A stretch of DNA of 64,000 bases from Conus ventricosus. Lineage: Eukaryota > Mollusca > Gastropoda > Neogastropoda > Conidae. Within the stretch, counting starts at the first letter, position 1. Each line of letters starts with the position of its first letter. This document shows positions 34,353 through 45,656 of the stretch, piece by piece. The position numbers and the translations under genes are program-made. The notes under the pieces are model-generated. The model was not told where the DNA came from. It was given only the letters and a program-made list of their open reading frames with translations, and did not search any database. The stretch is from positions 74,702,783-74,766,782 of the forward strand of contig CM031616.1 of assembly GCA_018398815.1 (NCBI GenBank). Direction: 5' to 3'.

Positions 34353-35002
34353 ACATCAAAGTAATTGCAAATGTGATGAACAGATTAAACATATTACAGT
34401 TACAATGTTAGCTTTCTTGTTTGAAAACTTATGAGTATATTCCCAGCAGAAAAGCCCTGGAAATTATGTACAGATCTTTTCTATTGCCTCATTTTGACTA
34501 TGCTGACATCATATGGGATAACTCTACAGAAACCCAGTCTAATTCTTTAGAAGACTTGCATCTAGAAGTCATCAGAACTATTGTTGGGGCTGTTCGAGGA
34601 ACTAGTCACCAACAACTGTATAAAGAATCTGAGTTTTGCACACTTACAGACAGAAGTCGACACAAATCATACTTGTCCTCAATATTTGACCGACCTTCTT
34701 CCTAAACTAGTCTTGGAAAGGAATCCCTATCATAGGTGCAGACCTTCAGAGCGGGCGATTCCATGACGCAGAACCGACATTCTGAAGATCGTTTATTCCT
34801 GCTAACATAGAACTTTGAAACTCTCTACCAGATCAGATCTTAACCCTAACCTGTAATTCCTTAAGTGCTTTCAAACATTATTTGTCTGCTCATGACAGTA
34901 CTGTACCTATTCACTTTTACTTCAGCCAGAGGAAACAGATGATCCATTGTCGCCTTCGTGTTGGGGTTAGTGGTCTAAGAAACATTATCTTCAATTGACA
35001 CT

Positions 35003-35379
35003 TAGCGGATGACCTGGGCTGTGGCTGTGGCCACGGAAGACAAACAGCTGAACACTATATATCATAGCGGATGACCTGGGCTGTGGCTGTGGCCACGGAA
35101 GACAAACAGCTGAACACTATATATCATCATAGCAGATGACCTGGGCTGTGGCTGTGGCCACGGAAGACAAACAGCTGAACACTATATATCATCATAGCGG
35201 ATGACCCTGGGCTGTGGCCACGGAAGACAAACAGCTGAACACTATATATCATCACAGCGGATGACCTGGGCTGTGGGCACGGAAGACATACAGCTGAATA
35301 CTATATATCATCATAGCGGATGACCTGGGCTGTGGCTGTGGCCATGGAAGACAAACAGCTGAATACTATATATCATCAT
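35003..35379. repeat. 62-65 bp repeat amplified from the LINE zinc motif
   Basis: Six copies beginning AGCGGATGACCTGGGCTGTG. Each reads, in the LINE frame, a zinc-type block containing C-G-C-G-H-G-R-Q-T-A-E-H-Y. The sequence on both sides continues the LINE C-terminal frame, so a single such block was present originally. Confidence 0.9.
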
Positions 35380-35550
35380 GTCCTGTCTTTAATGAGGTCC
35401 GTACTAACATGATTTAAAATGTTGCTCCAGATTATGTACGAGTTCAAATTCTCTTGAATGGTAATCCTGAGCTTCATGCTGATGGTCATATGTTAATAGT
35501 TGAGACTGTGCACAGTTCATTTCTGATTCATATCGATTTGAAATAGAATG

Positions 35551-35552
<2 letters not shown>

Positions 35553-35615
<63 letters not shown>

Positions 35616-35710
35616 TGAGTGAGTGAGTGAGTGAGTGAGTGAGTGAGTGAGTGAGTGAGTGAGAGTGAGTGAGTGAGTAAGTGATTGAGTGAGTGAGTGT
35701 GTGAGTGAGC

Positions 35711-35752
<42 letters not shown>

Positions 35753-35826
35753 ATGCATGTGTGTGCATGTGTGTGTGTGTGCGTCTGTGTGCATCTGTGT
35801 GTCTGTGCGTGTCTGTGTGTGTGCGA
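35553..35826. repeat. (GT)n / (GAGT)n microsatellite
   Basis: A GT tract, then about 26 GAGT units (35612-35712), then GT with GC interruptions. It lies directly after the LINE 3' end. Confidence 0.95.
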
Positions 35827-35907
35827 GTTTTGAAGTGTTCCGGTACAACCTTCTCCAGTATCATGAATGACTGGTTTAAACATTTTGGCTTTCAAAGGCT
35901 TGATTCA

Positions 35908-35912
35908 ATGGT
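35908..35912. other. Target-site duplication, left (ATGGT)
   Basis: Identical to 47681-47685 on the far side of the element. It shows that LTR1 and LTR3 belong to one insertion. Confidence 0.85.
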
Positions 35913-37774
35913 TGTCACGACCGATCCCTGGAGGTCTGCCCTGACAGGATCGGTCTAGATGGGAGTGAAGGGAGCGACTGACCTCACACGCCTCGCAAGA
36001 GACCACACAAGAAAGATTACAATACAATACACCATTTATTCACACCAACACACACATAGTCACACAAGCATTTCAACACACACAACATACATAGTCACAA
36101 TTAAGCATTTCAACACACAACATACATAGTCACAAATAAGCATTTCAACACACACAACATACACATAATTATAAATAAGCCTTTCCAACACACATTCCTT
36201 TTTGTCCTTCACATTGTTCCCCCACCCCTGCCTCTCCAAAGTCCACTGGGAGTAGCGTGTCGGAATTAGGTGCCCCAAACCAGGTCCGTTCTTGAATAAA
36301 GTCATTCAACGCCGACACCCTTGGCACACACCCCCCCCCCCCCCCCCTCAATGGCACGACACAGAGCTAACCACACTGGTCACATGGCTGTAGGAAGTCC
36401 GAGGATAGTGTAGAACACATCCCGTCGGACGAGGCGTTGTCGTTGAAGTTCCCGGACAGGAGGTAGGGTCATCCAGCGAAGACCGTGCGCTCCTCACACC
36501 CTGCGGCCCCAAGAGCGCAAGCCTAGGGTGAAGCCCCCCGGGAGGAGAGAAAAGGGAAGGAACTGGAAAGCAAGAAGGGTACTAGAACCCCGCGGTCAGT
36601 ACGATTTGAAATTTGCTGCCAAATCCTAACCGCCACTCGCATGAAGGGCGAGGGGAGATGTTTGCTGAATACATTAGTAGCACCAGCTTAACAGACCTGA
36701 ACATAAAACAGTAAACAAACCAAATGAGGAATGTTCGCTAAAGGTTTTCTCACACGAAGCAGAAAAACAACATTGAATTAACCAGTTGAAAAAAAAACAA
36801 ATAGCAATTTATATCCTCATCCTTCCTTCACTCACGTTCAACATTTTCCTTTCTTAGGAACTGAACTTGAAGAGCACAGCAACCATTGCTTTACAACTGC
36901 CACCACATTTACAAATCATAATTCAATGGCACGATTATCCCCACATGTTATAGTAACATTTCAAAATAACACAATTCTCCAACCACGCATCCAAACGACT
37001 AATCGTGCGCACGCACGCTCGCAAACAGAAAACACTCGTTCCGCTTGCACACACAAACAAACGGTGGCCGAAGAATACGAGACCGGCGATTTTGACAGGG
37101 GCGGACGAGCGAGACCAAGCAAGTTCCAACCCTAAATCACCAGGTTCTCCCCCATCCCCACCAACTACCGCATCACCAGATGCATTGAAAGGAGAGAGAA
37201 TTTTGGATTAATTTTGAATGGCCAGGTTAAAGATTGAATTAACCAGAGAAAAGTGTCTAAAAACAATATTTCTTTTATAATTTGAAACCAAAAGGAAACT
37301 GTGCAAAAGAGAAGAATTAGCCGGCTAACAAAAAACAACAACAAACAAACCACGAAACTGATGCTTACCAGCTACCCGTGGGTGACCCAATAAAGTGGCG
37401 GGTCAAGCGACTCTCTGCCCTCTGTCCAGTCGAGAGGACCAGCAGAGCAGATGCGGAAAAGATGACGTGATGTCCCCCTCCTACAGGCCGACTGCAGGAA
37501 AGAAGGTACTGACCGTACCTCGACGATGTGGTAGAGAACCAAAACCGGAGCGGGCGCTCCCAGGGACATCTTCCGCTCGAGTGAAGAGAAAACCTGCCTA
37601 AGCAATGGCAGCCAACATGCCACCCTACGTCACAGAGTGAGAATACCTCAAGCTAAGAGGAATGCTGCACGTGCGGTAGGTAAAAGACAGGTGAAGGCCG
37701 ACAGAGAGCCAGTTCAAGCGAAAGGTACCAGCCACCCGTGAACCTGCAGGATGAATTGCACGGATAGTGAAATT

Positions 37775-37820
<46 letters not shown>

Positions 37821-37964
37821 AGTAAACCTAACCTGAGCTGAACGACATTAAGGTGCAAACACACCCCAAGCCACATTAAGGGACTGATACACGACAACAA
37901 CAACAATAAATAAATGAATAATTCTTCCACCCTAGATGGGCCAATCGTCATAGGGCACGTGACA
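35913..37964 (-). repeat. 3' LTR (LTR1), 2,052 bp
   Basis: Ends are TGTCACGA and CACGTGACA on the plus strand. It contains a CA-rich repeat region (36050-36190), a C run (36330-36347), a GA run (37784-37817), and AATAAA in sense orientation (plus-strand 36035-36040) about 120 bp from the end. The purine tract at 37965-37980 sits directly next to it. Confidence 0.9.
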
Positions 37965-37980
37965 AACCCCCCTTCTAAAA
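37965..37980 (-). promoter_or_regulatory. Polypurine tract of the LTR element
   Basis: In sense orientation it reads TTTTAGAAGGGGGGTT and abuts the 3' LTR. This is the expected site and composition for plus-strand DNA priming, and it shows that RNase H is the last pol domain. Confidence 0.75.
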
Positions 37981-38299
37981 GCATCTGTTTCTCTGAGATA
38001 CAGTGCTCCTTTGAACCTTGGCGCATGTGCAAATTCACAACAATGGGACCGAACCCAACCCTCTGTGATCGACAGAGTACGATAAATCCAATACAAACAT
38101 TCCACGATAGAATCATACAGGGGGATACACAGTACTACATTTATCTATCAAACAAGCCTTCGACAATGAAAGTAGCAATCCGAGCCAGTGGTGATTCACT
38201 ACTGTTAACTGTCACTACACCTAGTACAGACCAAAAGGAGACATAACCCTGGCTGAGGGGAAGTGTCCCTCTGACTGATTTCCCCAATGGGCGTGCTGA

Positions 38300-39700
38300 C
38301 TACGGAGCTCGGCTGAGATAGTCAGCATCCGTATTGCTGGAACCCTTGATATGGCGAAAAGTGAAAGCATGACTCTGCAGTTCCACTGCCCAACCCATGA
38401 GTCGACGACTGACTGGCCGGATCCGGTCCAGGTACTGGAGAGGATGATGATCGCTCTCCAGTACAAACTCACGGCCGTATAAGTAGGGTAAAACTTCCTG
38501 ATGCCCCACACGACTGCTAGACACTCTTGTTCAATCGTGTGGTATCTAGTCTCGGCATCAGTGAGTTTTTTGCTCGCATAAGCAAGCGTTGGAGTCCCTT
38601 CCCCTGATCCTGTAGCAACACAGCCCCAATCCCCCACGCAGAAGCATCAGTTCGCAGGACAAAAGGAAGACTGGGATCTGGGAGAGCCAGGACTGGCGAG
38701 TAGTCAGGGCCATCTTCAAGGCGTCAAAAGCCTGTTGGCAACGCTCATCCCAAACCAAACGTTCTGGTTTCTTCCCTTTCGTCAAGTCAGTGAGGGGCAG
38801 GGCAACTTTCGCAAAGTCATGAATGAACTTGCAGTAGTATCCCGCAAGTCCAAGGAATGACCGCAATTCCCTTTTGGTACAAGGGGGTTTGGCACCTGCA
38901 ATTTTGGCCACCTTGTCTTCCTCAGGAGCAATCAAACCTCGCTGCAGATGATGCCCCAGAAAGGAAATCTCGTCCTGACCAAGCTGACATTTGGAAGGAC
39001 GAGCTGACATCTGAACTTCGCGCAGACGAAGAAACAGGCGACGGAGGAGCGAGACGTGCGAGTTCCAATCTACTGAACTGAGTAGCAGGTCATCCATGAA
39101 ATTGTTCAGATCTGGTGTATTGAGAGGGAGGAGCAATTGTCGCATGACGCGACTGAAAATTGCTCCAGCAGTTTTGAGGCCAAAAGGCATCACGTTCCAC
39201 TGGAACTGTCCTTCAGGCGTCGTGAATGCCGTTTTGGGTTTATCCTCTCTGCGCATGGGTTATCTGCCAGTACCCCTTTGCGAGATCGAACTTGGAGAAA
39301 TAGTTGGCCTGACTCAGCTGAGCGAAGATTTTGTCGACATCAGGCATAGGTTCAGCATCAAACTGGAGAACCTTATTCAACCGTCGAAAATCGACGCAAA
39401 ACCTCATTTTGCCATCCTTCTTTACCAGAAGGATGGGGGATGATGTACGGAGAACTCGTACGTTCAATGACCCCCAACCTTAACATGGCTTGCACTTCCT
39501 GTTGGATGACAGACGCCTGGGAGTGAGGCAGAGGGTACTGTTTTGACTAATTGGGGTCTCGGTAGTCAATTCCAGTGCACACTCACCCAGGGTACTGTGC
39601 AGGGGCCGATCTGTGAGCACGTCCTGGAACTCCTGACATAACCGGTTGCAGTTGATCTGTCTGAGCTGAGGAGAGGTTTGAACCAAAGCAAACATCCTGC
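38300..39700 (-). pseudogene. RT and RNase H domains of the LTR element
   Basis: A pre-RT segment ends near 39600. The fingers have F-C-V-D-F-R-R-L-N-K and motif A F-S-K-F-D-L-A-K-G-Y-W at 39280-39420. The catalytic motif is F-M-D-D (39089-39100) and F-L-G-L-A-G-Y-Y follows near 38850. RNase H has a T-D-A-S catalytic motif near 38650 and E-S-D-H-H-P-L-Q-Y-L near 38440. The last codons are L-S-R-A-P then a stop. This is Ty3/gypsy type throughout, with at least two frame changes. About 320 non-coding bases and the purine tract follow, leaving no room for a downstream integrase. Confidence 0.9.
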
Positions 39701-39779
39701 TACGACGAGGGGAACAGTGGGGATGTCCTGAGCCACCGACACTGCATCCTCATCGCCACTCTCCACGACGACAGGGGTG

Positions 39780-40044
39780 TTATCCTGCCTGACACTGAGT
39801 TCGTCGCACATACGCCTTCAGGAGGTTGGCATGATACAGGCGTTCCTTGCCTCGCACGCGAATCCGATAGTCCCAGTCACCCACCCGACTGCAGACCACG
39901 AAGGGACCCTGCCAAGCAAGCTGTAACTTGTTCTTCTTCTGGGGCAGGAGAAGCAACACCTCATCACCTGGCTCAAACCACCGTTCAACACTACGCCTGT
40001 CGTACAGAGCCTTGTACTTGGTTTTTTGCCGACTGCAAATGTTG
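39780..40044 (-). pseudogene. Integrase C-terminal domain (3' part of split integrase)
   Basis: Sense-strand reading gives K-Y-K-A-L-Y-D-R-R-S, F-E-P-G-D-E-V-L-L-L-L-P and W-Q-G-P-F-V-V, the C-terminal DNA-binding fold of gypsy-type integrases. It is separated from the catalytic core by the solo LTR at 40050-42077. A run of A near 40025 shifts the frame by one base. It is followed, still upstream of RT, by a linker of about 100 residues. Confidence 0.85.
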
Positions 40045-40049
40045 CCGAG

Positions 40050-42077
40050 TGTCACGACCGACCCCTGAAGGTCTGCCCTGACAGGATCGGTCTAGATGGG
40101 AGTGAAGGGAGTGACTGACCTCACACGCCTCGCAAGAGACCACACAAGAAAGATTACGATACAATACACCATTTATTCACACCAGCACACACATAGTCAC
40201 AAATAAGCATTCCAACACACACAACATGCACAATCACAAATAAGCTTTCCAACACACATAGTCACAAACAAGCATTCCAACACCTACAACATGCACAATC
40301 ACAATCAACCATCCCAACACACGCATTCCTTTCCGTGCTTCATGTGGTTCCCCCACACCTCTGTCTCTCCAAAGTCCTCCGAGAGCACCGGGTCGACTCA
40401 GGCACCCAGACCGGGGACTGTTCCTGAATATAGTCTTTCAAGCCTGACACCCTTGAGACACACACACACCCCAAATGGCACGATACAGTGCTAACCACAC
40501 CCGGTCACGTGCGCTGCAGGAGGTCCGTGGACAGTGGAGAACGCCTCCGGTGGACGAGGCGCCGCCGCGGAAAGTCCCGGACAGGGCCAGGAACACCCAG
40601 CAAGTCCACGTGCTCCTCAACCAGTGCGCGGCCCCAACAGCGCCAGCATCGGGTGGAGCCCCCGGGAGGAGAGAATAAAGGAAGGAACTGGAAGGAAAGG
40701 AGAAAGGGTACTGGAACCCCGCAGTCAGTACGGTCTGATATTTGCTGCTTAATCCTAACAGCCACTTGCATGATGGGCGAGGGGAGGTGTTTGCTGATTA
40801 AATTCACAACATCAGCTCAACACAGACCTGAGCATAACACAGTCAACAAACCAAACGAGGAATGTTCGCTAAAGGTCTCCTCACATGAAGCAGGTAAGAG
40901 GTTACATTAACAGGCTAAACAAACAAATAACTTATATCTTCATCCTTCCCTCACTCACGTTCAACATTTTCCTTTCTTAGGAACTGAACTAATACAGCAA
41001 CCGCTGCTCTATAACTTCCACCACATTTGCAAATAATAATAATTCAATGGCACAATTATCCACACATTTTATAACAACATTTCAAAATGACCCAATTCTC
41101 CAACCATGCATCCAAACGACTAATCATGCGTACGCACGCTCGCAAACATAAAACTCTCGTTCCCCTTGCACGCACAAACAGACGGTGGCCGAAGAATGCG
41201 AGACCGGCAATTGTGACAGGGGCGGACGAGCGAGACCAAGCAAGTTCCAACCCTGAATCACCAGGTTCTCCCCCATCCCCACCGACTACCGCATCACCAG
41301 ATGCATAAAAAGGAGAAAGACTTTAAGATATAAATTTTGACTGGCCAGGTTAAAGATTGAATTAACCAGAAAAAGTGGTCTCAAACAATACTTCTTTTAT
41401 AATTTTGAAAACCAAAAGAAATTGCGCAAAAGAGAAGAATTAGCCGGCTAACAACAAAAAAACCCAAACAAACCACGAAACTGATGCTTACCAGCTACCC
41501 GTGGGTGACCCAAAGTGGCGGGTCAAGCGACTCTCTGCCCTCTGTCCAGTCGATAGGACCAGCAGAGCAGATGCGGAAAAGATGATGTGATGTGATGTCC
41601 CTCCCCTACAGGCCGACTGTAGGAATGAAGGTACCGACCGTACCTTCGACGAAGTGGTGAAGAACCAAAAACAGAGCAGGCGCTCTCAGGGACATCTTTC
41701 GCTCGAGTGAAGAGAAAACCTGCCTAAACGATGGCAGCCAACATGCCACGCTACGTCACAGTGAGCATACCTCAAGCCTAAGAGGAATGATGCACGTGCG
41801 ACAGGTAAAAAGACAGGAGAGAGGCCGATAGACAGCCTGTTCAAGCGAAAGGTACCAGCCACCCGTGAACCTGCAGGATGAATTGCACGGGCAGTGGAAT
41901 TAGAGAGAGAGAGAGAGAAAGTAAACCTAACCTGAGCTGAACGACATTAAGGTGCAAACGCACCACAAGCCACATTAAGGGACGGATACACGACAACAAC
42001 AACGACAATAAATAAATGAATAATTCCACCACCCTAGATGGGTCAATCGTCATAGGCCTCGTGACAAACTCGTGACA
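40050..42077 (-). repeat. Solo LTR (LTR2) inserted in the integrase
   Basis: A 2,028-bp LTR in the same orientation as the host element but clearly more diverged from LTR1 and LTR3. Its right end carries an extra AACTCGTGACA. Flanks are CCGAG (40045-40049) and CTGAG (42078-42082), a 5-bp target duplication with one mismatch. Integrase coding sequence continues on both sides, so this is an insertion followed by LTR-LTR recombination. Confidence 0.85.
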
Positions 42078-42082
42078 CTGAG

Positions 42083-42890
42083 CAAGCTGGCAAGTGTCAG
42101 CGATGCGGTTGCGCAGATCGACCACATAACGACTCTCCTCCTTCACAACAGGTTCCACATCGTCGTGGATCCACATCTGCTTCAAGATGTTGGTGGGTCC
42201 TCGTACTGTTCTGCCATACAGGAGTTCGAACGGGGAAAACCGCATGCTTTCCTGTGGAACCTCCCTGTAGGCGAACAGTACAGCAGGAATAAAACAATCC
42301 CACTCACGAGGTTGCTCTGCACACGGGCGACGCAACATCTGCTTCAACGTCCCATTGAAGTGCTCGACAAGGCCATTGGCCTGCGCATGATAGGGCGACG
42401 TTGTCTCCTTGTGAACATTGAGCAGAGTGTTCACTTCCTGCATGATTTCGGACAGAAACTGGGTCCCCTGGTCCGAAAGGATCTTCTTGGGCACGCCAGT
42501 GCGCGTCCAAATCTGCAGAGAGCTTCAGCAAACAGTAGGGGCATCGATAGTCCTAAGCGGGACAGCCTCTGGGTACCGAGTCGCGTAGTCTACCACTACC
42601 AAAATGTAGCGGTGCCCGCGATCGGATGGTGGATTAATGGGTCCCACCAGGTCAACCCCCAACCTTGCTGAATGGCTCCCCAACCAGTGGCACTGATCCT
42701 AGGGAAACACGAGTCAAGCGACCCATAGGCGTTGTCCGTTGGCAGACATCGCAACTGCGGCAGTACTGCCTAACCTGAGAGTTCATCCCGGCCAGAAGAA
42801 GTCCTGTCTTACTTGCTCGAGAGTCCGCTTTGAGCCCATATGACCTGCCATAGGTGAATCATGGGCCTGCCGGAGAACAGATTCTCTCAA
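42083..42890 (-). pseudogene. Integrase zinc domain and catalytic core
   Basis: Sense-strand HHCC zinc motif: H-D-S-P-M-A-G-H near 42845, with the C-x-x-C reached after a frame change near 42750. The core has V-D-L-V-G-P-I (first Asp, about 42650) and S-D-Q-G-T-Q-F (second Asp codon 42471-42473). V-E-H-F-N-G follows (Glu codon 42363-42365). The last two lie exactly 35 residues apart, the D-35-E rule. The tail is P-F-E-L-L-Y-G-R. It is interrupted at its 3' side by LTR2. Integrase joins the element's DNA to the host chromosome. Confidence 0.9.
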
Positions 42891-42973
42891 GCTTTGGGAA
42901 CGACTAGCTGCTTGGCCACCCGATCTGCCTGAGTGAAAACCCTAAAAAGGATCCCCTTGTGGAGCTTAAAAGC

Positions 42974-43460
42974 TCACCTTGGCGTGTCGGGCCGACTGAG
43001 CGGGACAAATCCACCAGTTGTCATAGGCGTTGGACATCCAAGTCCCGGGGCCTGAAGACGGACCATGGTAGCAGGATCAGCCCTTGCAAGAACCTCGTCA
43101 GAGATCGGCTGAAGAACGGGACGCAATTCCTGCTCCTGCTTCTTGGCTTTGACGCGCGTGGTAACTCCCACACACGCCTGTACGGGCAGATCCGTAGACA
43201 CAGACTGACTGCGTCCGTCTGCGAAGGTGATGGTATTCCCTATGAGAAGGGATACAGAGGTCGCTCCACCGCGATGGCCCTTTACTTCGCCACAGAAGTA
43301 GGGGGTGGAGATAGGAATGAGTACAGAAGGACGGGTGGAGGTAAAACCAGCCTCCAACCCGCACACATCGTAACTGGCGCCCCGCTGAGCCTCAGGGGAA
43401 ACCAAATCCTTATCCACAAAGAGCGTTGATGCTCCCGAATCCCTGATGGTGTCGACCAAG
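42974..43460 (-). pseudogene. Aspartic protease region of the LTR element
   Basis: The catalytic D-S-G-A lies at 43430-43441 in sense orientation, preceded by D-T-I-R. An open frame of over 150 residues follows. Integrase begins right after it, with no RT between; this is the key point for domain order. Confidence 0.8.
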
Positions 43461-43586
43461 GATAAACCCAAACAACAGAAAGAAACACTGGACACTCTGT
43501 ACCCCCAGAAGCTGGGATGGACCCACGTTAGCCGAGGCACGAGGACGCTGGAAAGGACTAGCCCCATGACTACCGGCGGCTTTAGG

Positions 43587-44953
43587 GCAATCTTTCCTAA
43601 TGTGGCCGGGACGACCACAAAGAAAACACAGTCGGGGTGCTGAGGTCCCCAATGAACTGCCTGCCTTGTTCAACCCGCTAGCAGCCGTCGGCGCCTTACT
43701 GCCACAAAGCCCTGTGAGGGTCTTCCTGTCCGTATCTGGGCGATGCCCATAAGCTCTACGGGCTTCAGCAAACACCTCAGCTGTATGAATCGCAGCCGCG
43801 AAATCCTGTGGTGCTGTCTCGCCTATACGGTTTCCTCAACTCTGGGGACACGGTGTTGGTAAGCTGTTCGATGAGAATCAGATCCTCAAGCTCCAGCTTA
43901 GCCAACTGACGCCAGTACCCTAGCGTTTATACGCAGCCTATCTCCAAACTGCATGAAGGTCTCGTCGTTATTCTTTTTCATGGACCTGAACTTCCTCCTG
44001 TACGTCTCTGGGGTAAGGTGGAAACGTTTACGCAGAGCCAACTGCATGTCTGCATAAGACGCGCCTTCATTTAGAGTGAGCACACACTCCCTTGCAGTAC
44101 CTGACAATCCAGAAAAAAGGTGCATGGCCTTTTGTTCCTCAGACAATTGGTACGAACTTGCTACCTTGTCAAAATGCTCCAAAAACATATCAATGTCCTC
44201 ACTAGGTCTGAACTCTGGAAGCTTTAATTTTGGGCCTCTAACTCCATCACTTGCCTGTTGATTAACCCCTGATTTACAGATGCGGGAGTCCGCGAAAGAA
44301 GTTGTTCCATCTCTTCCCTACGTTGTGCTTCCTGTTGGCAGTTTCTTCTCTGCGCAGAGTAGCCTCTTCCCTACGCAGAGCTTCCATCCTATCTAGCTCT
44401 TCCCGACGGAGGGCTTCCTGTCTGGCAGCTCTTCCCTACGCAGCGTTGCCTCTTCCCTACGCAGAGTTTCTCCCTGTCTAACTCTTCCCGACGGAGGGCT
44501 CCTGCCTGACAGCATCCTCTCGTCGCTGTTGCTCCAGAAACATCAAGACAGAGGCAATATCCTGAGCAGGATTCACCACTCCCGACACGGGAGGATGACC
44601 CGTTTGGCCCGTCCCTTGGGTCTCGACTTTCCATGAGGAAAGTCCCCCGGGGCATACTCCTTATGAGGGAAGCATGGAGAGGAGAGGGTTTTCTGTTTCT
44701 GCGACCCAACAGAAGCCCACAGTTGCCTAACCATACTCTGACGCATCTGAGCGGACGTGTCAGGTGGGGTCTCAGCAGAGAGATCCCCTAGCGAAGAAGT
44801 AGTGAAAGTACTCGCTGGACTATCAGCTACAGCACTGGAATAAGTAGAAGTCACTGTAGTCGAAGTACTGGTTCTAATAGTAGGGACTACATTTTGAAGA
44901 CCTTTCTTCTTCGACGCAGCATCACCATACCACCAGCACCGGACGTTGCCATG
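43587..44953 (-). pseudogene. gag of the LTR element
   Basis: The likely start is the ATG at about 44953 (M-A-T-S-G-A-G-G). A Ser/Thr-rich N-terminal part and an Arg/Glu-rich repetitive stretch (44290-44530, R-R-E-E-A type, probably coiled coil) come first. The capsid-like region at 43898-44188 has M-Q-F-G-D-R-L-R. A zinc knuckle C-F-L-C-G-R-P-G-H-I-R-K-D-C lies at 43587-43628. Several frame changes. Gag packages the element's RNA. Confidence 0.8.
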
Positions 44954-44999
44954 ACAACTATATCCTACGGTTCTCAAATACAGGGAAAGACAATTCCAC

Positions 45000-45634
45000 T
45001 TGAAAAACAGATACCGCACGGATATGTTTTCGTCTCTTGGTGACCGACTGAGAAACAGCAAAAAAAAAAAAAAATGTCAACGTACAATGTCCAGGCTGCT
45101 CCCACTCTGGCAACACCGCGCTCCACAACACGAGCAACAGTGCGGTGGGGCTCACCCACAAAAAAAAAAAAAAAAAGTCCAGGCTGCTCCCACTCTGGCA
45201 ACACCGCGCTCTACAACACGAGCAAAAAGTGCGGTGGGGCTCACCGACCAAAAAAAAATGACAGACGGAATCCGGGAGAAAAAAAATGTGACACTAACGT
45301 CCGATACACCCCCTGTACTCAACCACCCGGTTAAGAAAACTGGTTAACCACAAAACAGGAATGGCAGACCCAGTGGCAACAGAGAGACAAGTCCTACGGC
45401 AGTATCTGCTTGAGGCACCCGGCGGAAAGAGGAGGTCTGGACGCGGTCGATTCCCCTTCGTTCAACTCGATCCCCACAGTCACACCAGATATTCATTCAG
45501 GCCACCAAAGACTCCCTACACGCTAGAGTCACCCAGCCAACCACCCACAAACACGACAAACTAACTAAACATATACAAAAAAAGACAGAACTGGACAGGC
45601 ACTCCACGAAACGAGAGAGAGACAGAACCTTCAC
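45000..45634 (-). other. 5' leader of the LTR element, with a 75-bp duplication
   Basis: Non-coding sequence between primer site and gag. A block of about 75 bp containing CAGGCTGCTCCCACTCTGGC occurs twice (about 45090-45162 and 45180-45249), each followed by a long A run on the plus strand. Confidence 0.65.
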
Positions 45635-45652
45635 ATCCCGGACGAGCCCCCA
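45635..45652 (-). promoter_or_regulatory. Primer-binding site, tRNA-Pro type
   Basis: In sense orientation it reads TGGGGGCTCGTCCGGGAT, four bases from the 5' LTR. This 18-mer is complementary to the 3' end of tRNA-Pro and is the same primer site known from gammaretroviruses such as MLV. Confidence 0.85.
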
Positions 45653-45656
45653 CAAA

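Larger units (their letters stand above)
31985..35545 (+). mobile_element. CR1/Jockey-like LINE with internal repeat expansions
   Basis: The polyprotein begins with a 2A-like G-N-T-E-T-N-P-G-P (32029-32055). The endonuclease follows: H-V-N-T-H-S-V, then S-V-S-E-M-W-L where S-E-T-W-L is usual, and I-L-G-D-F-N at about 32460-32480. The RT has D-I-S-x-V-F-D-C-V-W-H-K at about 33800, A-G-V-P near 33960 and A-D-D at 34055-34063. The thumb is H-F-D-Y-A-D-I-I-W at 34490-34520, and a zinc-type C terminus lies at 34940-35400. Frames are broken repeatedly. Three tandem expansions and an AT tract interrupt it. Confidence 0.85.
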
